A stretch of 37,796 nucleotides of DNA, taken from contig DMCY01000031.1 of NCBI GenBank assembly GCA_003451675.1, forward strand, positions 1 through 37,796, written 5' to 3'. Every line of letters begins with the position of its first letter. Position 1 is the stretch's first letter. Under the pieces are notes generated by a model. That model searched no databases. It had not been told where the DNA came from and worked only from the letters and a program-made list of their open reading frames with translations. The translations under genes and the position numbers were made by a program. Shown here piece by piece: positions 32,331 to 37,796 of this stretch. Source of the DNA: Candidatus Atribacteria bacterium (GTDB lineage: Bacteria > Atribacterota > JS1 > SB-45 > 34-128).

Positions 32331-33098
32331 ATGAGGAAAATATTTTATATGAACAATATGATAAATAATCAATCCAAAACAGAAAGCCTTATTCTTATCC
32401 CTATCTATAATGAACAAAAACACATTTTTAATGTTTTAAGAGAAGTAAGAAAATACTCAACAGAAGACCTGTTAGTAATTAATGATGGCTCTACCGATGA
32501 GAGCAAAGATATTATTGAAGAGATTGCCTCTTGTGCTAAACTCAAAGGGAAAGTTATCATTATAAATCACCCGGAAAACGAAGGATACGGCAAATCTTTG
32601 ATTGACGGAATTAATTTTGCCCAGGATAACAATTACCAATATCTTTTGACTTTAGATTGTGATGAACAACATGAGCCGGAATTAATCCCTCAATTCTTTA
32701 AAGAAATTAAAAAAGGGAAGTTTGATATAGTTTCCGGTTCTCGTTATCTTTCTTCCCAAAAACAGATTGATGCTCCGCCCGAAGACCGATATACAATTAA
32801 TCGTAAAATCACCGGGCTAATTAATGAGATAACCGGCTACGGATTAACCGATTCTTTCTGCGGGTTTAAAGTATATCGGGTGGAAGGCTTGAAAAAATTA
32901 GGATTAACCGAAAAGGGATACGGCCTCCCCCTTCAACTTTGGATTCAGGCCTATAAAAACCGTCTGACTATAAAAGAGCTGCCGGTGAGTATGATCTATA
33001 AAGATAAAGACCGTACTTTTGGTAATTATCTGGATAATCCCGAAACAAGATTAAAGTATTACCAAAAAATTATAGATAGTGAGGTGAAAAAATGCTGA
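32331..33098 (+). CDS. Family 2 glycosyltransferase (dolichol-phosphate mannosyltransferase-like)
   Basis: The GT-A fold enzyme of 255 residues has LILIPIYNEQKHI near residue 23, LLVINDGSTDES for nucleotide binding, the metal-binding LTLDCDEQHEPELI and FCGFKVYRV. It transfers a sugar from a nucleotide donor, probably to a lipid or surface acceptor; no C-terminal membrane anchor is visible. The ATG at 32331 has a poor ribosome binding site; an ATG at 32349 with GAGG 12 bases before it is an alternative. Its end overlaps the PIG-L deacetylase gene by 7 bases, so the two probably act in sequence on one glycan. Confidence 0.88.
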   Translation: MRKIFYMNNMINNQSKTESLILIPIYNEQKHIFNVLREVRKYSTEDLLVINDGSTDESKDIIEEIASCAKLKGKVIIINHPENEGYGKSLIDGINFAQDNNYQYLLTLDCDEQHEPELIPQFFKEIKKGKFDIVSGSRYLSSQKQIDAPPEDRYTINRKITGLINEITGYGLTDSFCGFKVYRVEGLKKLGLTEKGYGLPLQLWIQAYKNRLTIKELPVSMIYKDKDRTFGNYLDNPETRLKYYQKIIDSEVKKC

Positions 33099-33775
33099 AT
33101 ATATTAGCTGTCGGCCCTCATCCCGATGATGTGGAATTGGGAATGGGCGGTTCTATACTAAAATTTACCGAAGCAGGACATCAAGTAACTATCGTGGATT
33201 TAACTGATGGGGAGCCCACTCCTCACGGGGATCCGGAGACCAGAAAAAAAGAGAGTGTAAAATCAAGCAGGATATTGGGGATTGATGAGAGGATTACTCT
33301 TGATTTTCCCAATCGATATCTTCAGGATGAAATAGAAGCGCGCCAGGAATTAGCTGAAGTCATCAGAAAAATTCAGCCGGATATCCTTTTTGCCCCTTAC
33401 TGGATAGATGCCCATCCGGACCATGTTGCTGCCTCAAAAATCTGTGATGCAGCCCGTTTCTACGGAAAACTCACCAAAACAGAGATGCAGGGCAGGCCCT
33501 TTTATGTAAAAAAAGTATATTATTATATTGCGTCTCATCTAAAGCTAAATTTCAAACCTTCTTTTGTTATGGATATAACCAAGGTGATGGAGATGAAGAT
33601 AGAAACTATCAGGTGCTATGAATCCCAATTCGGGCCTTCTCCCGAAGGGCATCAGCTATTTGAATGGGTTTTAAATTCTAACCGTTACTGGGGAAACCTT
33701 GTTGGCACAGAGTTTGCCGAACCTTTTATCTCCAAGGAAGAAATCGGCATTAAGGAGATAGAGGCACTTTTGTAA
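33092..33775 (+). CDS. PIG-L/LmbE family N-acetylglucosamine deacetylase (BshB-like)
   Basis: The 227-residue zinc deacetylase has the family motifs GPHPDDVELGMGG (8-20) and the DAHPDHVAASK motif near residue 110, which together provide the metal and catalytic residues. Members remove acetyl groups from N-acetylglucosamine-containing compounds such as GlcNAc-PI or GlcNAc-malate. The general likeness to BshB1 (IVDLTDGEPTPHGDPETR) is notable, but no bshA or bshC is nearby and the partner here is a GT2 enzyme. The start codon overlaps the glycosyltransferase stop (ATGCTGA) and has GAGGTG upstream. Confidence 0.88.
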   Translation: MLNILAVGPHPDDVELGMGGSILKFTEAGHQVTIVDLTDGEPTPHGDPETRKKESVKSSRILGIDERITLDFPNRYLQDEIEARQELAEVIRKIQPDILFAPYWIDAHPDHVAASKICDAARFYGKLTKTEMQGRPFYVKKVYYYIASHLKLNFKPSFVMDITKVMEMKIETIRCYESQFGPSPEGHQLFEWVLNSNRYWGNLVGTEFAEPFISKEEIGIKEIEALL

Positions 33776-33862
33776 ATAAAAAAAACGTCCTTAGGAAAAA
33801 TAAGTTTGCTCCAGAAAGCATTGATCATCTATTTTACCATAAATTAAAAACGGTATTGAAAC

Positions 33863-33898
33863 AGTAGATTAATGACTACCATTTCCCATTAATCTACT
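33863..33898 (-). terminator. Hairpin spanning the end of the M20 amidohydrolase gene
   Basis: AGTAGATTAATG and CATTAATCTACT form a perfect 12-bp inverted repeat with a 12-base loop. The TAA stop of the minus-strand gene (33889-33891) lies inside the stem. A T-rich stretch follows at some distance on the minus strand. It lies in the gap between two convergent genes and could end transcription from the right; without an adjacent T-run this is a modest call. Confidence 0.5.
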
Positions 33899-35067
33899 TC
33901 GGAACTCTTCAGTGCTAAATAAGTACTCCAAATTACTGCCTGAATTAAAATAGATTCATCTGGTACAAAATGGGAATTATGTATATCATATTCGCCCCCT
34001 ACCCCCAACAAGCCGAAAAAACTTGGAATTTTTTGGGAGTAGAAAGAAAAGTCTTCAGCTATCATTAAAGGTTTAGATAGTTTAATTATATTTTTTTCTT
34101 CCAAAATCTTTTTGGCCCATTCAGTAACTTCTAAAGTAAGTAAAGGATGATTAACTACTGAAGGATAGAGACGTTTATAATCTAATTTTCCCTTAGCTCT
34201 AAATGTACTTGCCACACCGTTTAAAATCTCTCTTATACGTCGTTCAGCATAATCTTGAGTTTTTATGTCAAAAGTTCGCACCGTCCCTTTAAGAATAGCT
34301 TTCTCTGGAATAGCATTATAAGCATCCCCCGCCTGAATATTTCCAAAACCAAAAGCTATATGATCTAAAGGGGATATTTCTTTTGAAACTAATTCTTGAT
34401 AAGCCAAAATTAAATAAGAAGCAACTACTATCGGATCAATAGCCTTATTGGGTTTTGCTACATGAGCACCTTTACCATTAATTTCGATAATTACTCTATC
34501 AGATCGACTAGTAAGAACACCAGAACGAATGCCAAAGGCTCCTAAGGGTAAATCGGGCCAAACATGATGGCCAAAAATCATTTTGATGCCAAATTCTTCT
34601 ATTAGACCATGATCGATCAAGACCTTTGCGCCGGCACTACCTTCTTCTGCCGGTTGGAAGATCAAGACTATTTTCCCCGATAAATCAGATTTTAATCGTG
34701 GCAATAAATTAGCCACACCCAATAAAATTGCAGTATGCACATCATGACCACAGGCATGCATCCGCCCCTTAATTTTAGAGGAAAAAGGTAAACCAGTATC
34801 TTCATTTATAGCTAGAGCATCTATATCTGCCCTTAAGGCCCGGGTAGGACCAGGCTTATCCCCTATTATTACGCCAACAACTGCAGTAGTATCGGCATAA
34901 TTAGAATGAACTTCAACACCACAACGATGAAGCTCTTTGCTTATCAATTGAGCGGTCCGCTCTTCTTTAAAGGCTAATTCTGGATATTGATGCAATTCAC
35001 GTCTAAGTTGTATCACTCTCTTTTCTGCATCTTGCGCAAGTCTTTTTATTTTTTCTTTAATACCCAC
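33889..35067 (-). CDS. M20D family amidohydrolase (N-acyl amino acid / IAA-amino acid hydrolase type)
   Basis: The 392-residue metallopeptidase has LRRELHQYPELAF, RADIDALAI, the metal-binding MHACGHDVHTA (Cys and His), FQPAEEG with the catalytic Glu, GHHVWP and a final HNSHFVPDE. It cleaves an amide such as an N-acyl amino acid. It lies 22 bp after the TRAP permease gene on the same strand, so it probably works on whatever the TRAP-TAXI system brings in. It differs in subfamily from the M20 enzyme at 13157-14326. Confidence 0.9.
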   Translation of the reverse strand: MGIKEKIKRLAQDAEKRVIQLRRELHQYPELAFKEERTAQLISKELHRCGVEVHSNYADTTAVVGVIIGDKPGPTRALRADIDALAINEDTGLPFSSKIKGRMHACGHDVHTAILLGVANLLPRLKSDLSGKIVLIFQPAEEGSAGAKVLIDHGLIEEFGIKMIFGHHVWPDLPLGAFGIRSGVLTSRSDRVIIEINGKGAHVAKPNKAIDPIVVASYLILAYQELVSKEISPLDHIAFGFGNIQAGDAYNAIPEKAILKGTVRTFDIKTQDYAERRIREILNGVASTFRAKGKLDYKRLYPSVVNHPLLTLEVTEWAKKILEEKNIIKLSKPLMIAEDFSFYSQKIPSFFGLLGVGGEYDIHNSHFVPDESILIQAVIWSTYLALKSSEVD

Positions 35068-35089
35068 TTTATCTACACCTCTTTATCTT

Positions 35090-36988
35090 TCATAGACTCT
35101 TCTGTTTTGATCTAAACAGATGGAAATATAACACTGCTCCAAAGATGACCAATCCTATAATTCTCAATTTAAAACTGGAAGTAATTAGTAAAATCGCTGC
35201 CAAAATAAATATAGTTCTTTCTAATAACCATAAGGGTGCTTTTAAAAAACCGATTATAGCAATAGAAATAGAATAAAGCCCGATCATCACACAAAAAACC
35301 GAAGAAAGGTAGTTACTCCAATTAAAATTAATCATCAATAATACTGGATTGTATATAAACATATAAGGAAGAAGTAATCCAGCAGCTCCTAAAAATAGAC
35401 CGGTAAGAGCTACTTTATTAGGGTTGGCCTTGGCAATCGCCGCTGCAGTAAAGGAAGTTAAAGCTACGGGAGGAATTACTGCCGACATTGTACCAAAATA
35501 AAAGGCAAAAAAGTGAGCCGCTAAATCAGGTATTCCTATCATAATAAGAGCTGGGGCAGCAATAGTGGCAGTGATAATATAACAAGCCGTGGCAGGTAAA
35601 CCCATACCTAATATAATGGCTGTTACCATACAGAGCAAGGCAGTGAGCCAAAGCTGTCCTCCAGCAAATTTTACTATATTTAAACCAATGACCTGTCCTA
35701 TACCGGTCATACCCACTGAACCTATAATAAATCCGACAATTCCACAAATAATGGCAATAGGTGCTCCATTACGGGCTCCTTCTTCTAAAGCCATAATTAT
35801 CTCTTTGAAGCTCATTCTGGTATTTTTACGCAAACTGGATATCAGTAAAATAGAAACGATCCCAATAAAAGCTGCAATTAATGGACTATAGCCCCTTAAC
35901 ATAAGAAATATAATTAAAAATAAAGGTACAGACATATGTCCTTTATCTTTCATAACTTCTTTAAATTTGGGCAGCTTATCTTTGGGAATACCGACTAGCC
36001 CCCATTTTGCCGCTCCTAAATCGACCATGTGGTAAAGAGTAAAATAATATAGAAGTGCGGGAGTAAAGGCAGCCAACATTATCTTATTATAAGGAAGGCC
36101 TAAATAGGAACTCATAATAAAAGCTGCCGCTCCCATTATCGGAGGCATTAAAATACCTCCGGTTGAGGCAATTGCTTCTACTGCTCCAGCAAAGTAAGGT
36201 TTATACCCCATTGATTTCATCAGAGGAATGGTAAAAGAACCAGTAGTAGCCACATTGGCCTGGGAACTTCCACTGATAGTGCCAGTTAAAGCGCTAGCAA
36301 ATATGGCAATTTTAGCTGGTCCCCCCCTAGCCCTTCCCGTTAAAGAAGAGGCTAAGTCATTAAAGAATTCGGAAGCTTTTGTTGCTTTTAAAAAACTGGA
36401 AAATAAAATAAACATAAAGACATAGGAAGCAGAGACCATTATGGCTACTCCCAGTATACCTTCTGAGGTCATACTCATCCGAACTAAGATTCTCTTTAAT
36501 TTAAACCCCTGATGGATAAATATTCCCGGCATATAAGGGCCTACATAGGTATAGACTAAAAAAATTACTGAAAGTAAAGTAAGAGGGATACCCACAGTAC
36601 GCCGGGCAGCCTCAATTATTAGAAATATAATAATTATTCCATAAATTATATCAGTTGAATTCGGTTGGAGCATGGAGTTAACTAATCGCATGTAAAATAA
36701 TAAAAAATATATTCCTGAACAAGCAGTCAACGAGAACAATACCCAATCCATTAAAGATGGTCTATCTTTGGGAGATCGAGATGATGCAGGACGAATTAAA
36801 AATATTATTCCCATCATCAAGCTAAGATGAATCATATTTTTTTGCATTACACCGATAAGTCCGAAACTGTTATACCAGATATGAATTAATGAAGTAATTA
36901 TACAAAAAACTGATACAAATAATTTTATCTTCCCAGATAATTTACGATATTCCACACTTTCTTGTTTGCTTTTACTTAAAGAATTCAT
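35090..36988 (-). CDS. TRAP transporter fused permease (DctQ-DctM type), TAXI partner
   Basis: The 632 residues contain about 16-17 hydrophobic segments. The N-terminal 150 residues correspond to the small DctQ-like part and the rest to the large DctM-like part, with SGSSQANVATTGSFTIPLMKS, STGGILMPPIMGAAAFIM and GMGLPATACYIITA. Fused permeases of this kind work with TAXI binding proteins, encoded just upstream. Transport is driven by ion gradients. The substrate is unknown; the hydrolase downstream suggests an acylated amino acid or similar amide. Confidence 0.92.
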   Translation of the reverse strand: MNSLSKSKQESVEYRKLSGKIKLFVSVFCIITSLIHIWYNSFGLIGVMQKNMIHLSLMMGIIFLIRPASSRSPKDRPSLMDWVLFSLTACSGIYFLLFYMRLVNSMLQPNSTDIIYGIIIIFLIIEAARRTVGIPLTLLSVIFLVYTYVGPYMPGIFIHQGFKLKRILVRMSMTSEGILGVAIMVSASYVFMFILFSSFLKATKASEFFNDLASSLTGRARGGPAKIAIFASALTGTISGSSQANVATTGSFTIPLMKSMGYKPYFAGAVEAIASTGGILMPPIMGAAAFIMSSYLGLPYNKIMLAAFTPALLYYFTLYHMVDLGAAKWGLVGIPKDKLPKFKEVMKDKGHMSVPLFLIIFLMLRGYSPLIAAFIGIVSILLISSLRKNTRMSFKEIIMALEEGARNGAPIAIICGIVGFIIGSVGMTGIGQVIGLNIVKFAGGQLWLTALLCMVTAIILGMGLPATACYIITATIAAPALIMIGIPDLAAHFFAFYFGTMSAVIPPVALTSFTAAAIAKANPNKVALTGLFLGAAGLLLPYMFIYNPVLLMINFNWSNYLSSVFCVMIGLYSISIAIIGFLKAPLWLLERTIFILAAILLITSSFKLRIIGLVIFGAVLYFHLFRSKQKSL

Positions 36989-37018
36989 TCAAATAAACCT
37001 ACCTCGTAATTTTATTTT

Positions 37019-37062
37019 AATAAAAGGAGAGGGCAAAAACATCTTCACTCTCTCCTTTTATT
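37019..37062 (-). promoter_or_regulatory. Intra-operon hairpin between TAXI and TRAP permease genes
   Basis: AATAAAAGGAGAG and CTCTCCTTTTATT form a perfect 13-bp inverted repeat with an 18-base loop. It lies in the 97-bp gap after the binding-protein gene and before the permease. A smaller CAGAC/GTCTG hairpin overlaps its upstream side at 37063-37078. The placement mirrors the hairpin in the BMP transporter operon. Confidence 0.75.
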
Positions 37063-37085
37063 CAGACAATTAAGTCTGTTTTATT

Positions 37086-37619
37086 TTATTTCATTTCTGG
37101 GGGTATTAAACTATCTGGGATTTCTACATTATTGTCACGGTAGAATTTCACTGCGCCTGGATGTAGCGGAGCACCACTTAACCCTAAAATGGCTTCATCT
37201 AAACTCAGGATTTTTAAAGCTCCGTGTTGTTTCTTTAAATCTTCGAGTTTCTTCTTATAAATTACTTCCAGCATCTTATAAACAATATCATCATCTAAAT
37301 CTTTTTCTGCAATTAAAGAACTTTTAACTCCAATCACCTGTAAAGTTCTATCCTGTTTAGGATAAGTCCCTTTTTCAATAATTACTCGAGTAAAATAGGG
37401 AGCTACTTTTTTTATTTTATTTACTTCTTCATCAGTAAATTCAATCACATCTACCGGTAGTTGACCAGCATAGAGCTGGGATACTCCTGCTGTAGGAAGT
37501 CCAGCTCCTAAGTAACAAGCATCGATTAAACGATTTTGGATAGCCTGGACTGAATCATTATAACCTAAATACTGAGGATTAAAATCATCAAAGGTCATAC
37601 CAGCTACTTCTTTAAAAAT
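37086..37619 (-). CDS. TAXI family TRAP transporter solute-binding protein, C-terminal part only
   Basis: The readable part has MTFDDFNPQYLGYNDSVQAI, IDACYLGAGLPTAGV, a VIEFTDEEVNKI segment and a C-terminal LHPGAVKFYRD, all typical of the second half of TAXI binding proteins, which normally have about 320 residues including a signal peptide. In-frame codons upstream of the ATG at 37598 (TIFKEVAG) still fit the family, so that Met is internal and not the start. Homology fades beyond about 37620, where low-quality-looking sequence begins. The gene is cut by the contig end or damaged by sequencing errors, not necessarily a true pseudogene. Confidence 0.8.
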   Translation of the reverse strand: MFKEVAGMTFDDFNPQYLGYNDSVQAIQNRLIDACYLGAGLPTAGVSQLYAGQLPVDVIEFTDEEVNKIKKVAPYFTRVIIEKGTYPKQDRTLQVIGVKSSLIAEKDLDDDIVYKMLEVIYKKKLEDLKKQHGALKILSLDEAILGLSGAPLHPGAVKFYRDNNVEIPDSLIPPEMK

Positions 37620-37774
37620 TGTGGGGAAATGAAAATCCCCCAGCCGGGGGTGGGGGGATCTTTAAACCATGGGAATGTTAATTGCCGTTGCCCCTTGTTT
37701 TCTTTTTTTTGTTGCTCCACGTAGGCGGGGATTTTCTTTTTTTTTAAGCCTTTACACCATACACAGTAACCCCC

Positions 37775-37796
37775 GATCGGAAGAGGGGCGGGTGGG
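37775..37796 (+). other. Probable Illumina adapter read-through at the contig end
   Basis: GATCGGAAGAG at 37775-37785 matches the core of the standard Illumina TruSeq adapter exactly. The 11 bases that follow agree with the read-2 version at seven positions, and all four mismatches are G in place of C, T or A, as low-signal two-colour chemistry would give. The preceding 37621-37774 is rich in G runs and T runs (including a 9-T stretch) and has no recognisable coding content. It should be treated as low-quality sequence. Confidence 0.8.

Noticed and set aside
37621..37796. Insertion element or novel repeat interrupting the TAXI gene
   Set aside because: The adapter match and G/T homopolymer runs are better explained by sequencing artefact at the contig edge.

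Overview
The window is about 37.8 kb of A+T-rich bacterial DNA with strong AGGAGG-type ribosome binding sites and tightly packed, mostly minus-strand operons. The gene content is that of an anaerobic heterotroph: an aldehyde:ferredoxin oxidoreductase (a tungsten enzyme family), ferredoxins, a Mo-hydroxylase, a GlpP-controlled glycerol-3-phosphate cluster, a BMP-type nucleoside ABC importer and a TRAP-TAXI importer. Several uncultured or thermophilic anaerobic lineages (Atribacterota-, Thermotogota- or Clostridia-like) would fit; no rRNA, tRNA or marker gene is present to decide. The sequence looks like a metagenomic or draft contig, because its last 22 bases resemble Illumina adapter read-through.

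Layout. 1-1700: decaying accessory genes (a PLD-type nuclease/helicase N-terminus and two internally deleted AlbA/Schlafen-type remnants). 1714-6867: a glycerol-3-phosphate operon read leftwards (GlpA-like dehydrogenase, FAD oxidoreductase, DUF1667 protein, GlpP antiterminator, then a DUF89 phosphatase) with a promoter and a leader holding three mutually exclusive pairing segments. 7119-7361: an orphan coding remnant. 7340-29707: a run of 17 same-strand genes with little intergenic space, preceded by a near-consensus sigma-70 promoter with a repeated operator-like motif. 29.7-30.3 kb: intergenic DNA with a transposase remnant. 30.3-33.8 kb, plus strand: a Na/phosphate cotransporter, then a repeat-rich spacer, a family 2 glycosyltransferase and a PIG-L deacetylase. 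33.9-37.6 kb, minus strand: an M20 amidohydrolase, a fused TRAP permease and a truncated TAXI binding protein.

How the genes work together. The 17-gene run reads as an uptake and anaerobic degradation system for nucleosides or nucleobases (inference from families and order). The BMP-type ABC transporter imports. Two SsnA/TRZ-ATZ-type amidohydrolases could deaminate or open rings. A [2Fe-2S]-Moco hydroxylase could oxidise purines. A PreA-like dihydropyrimidine dehydrogenase, a dihydropyrimidinase/hydantoinase, an M20 amidohydrolase and an MmsA-type CoA-acylating semialdehyde dehydrogenase supply most steps from uracil or thymine to acetyl- or propionyl-CoA. Transketolase, an HpaI-type aldolase and a 2-hydroxyacid dehydrogenase may deal with the sugar-derived carbon, and the AOR with its four-cluster ferredoxin with aldehydes. 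A GntR/FCD regulator sits inside the run. The families overlap with the E. coli ygeW-ygeX-ygeY-hyuA and ssnA-ygfK-xdhD purine genes, but the combination with AOR, transketolase and MmsA is one I do not recognise as a described operon.
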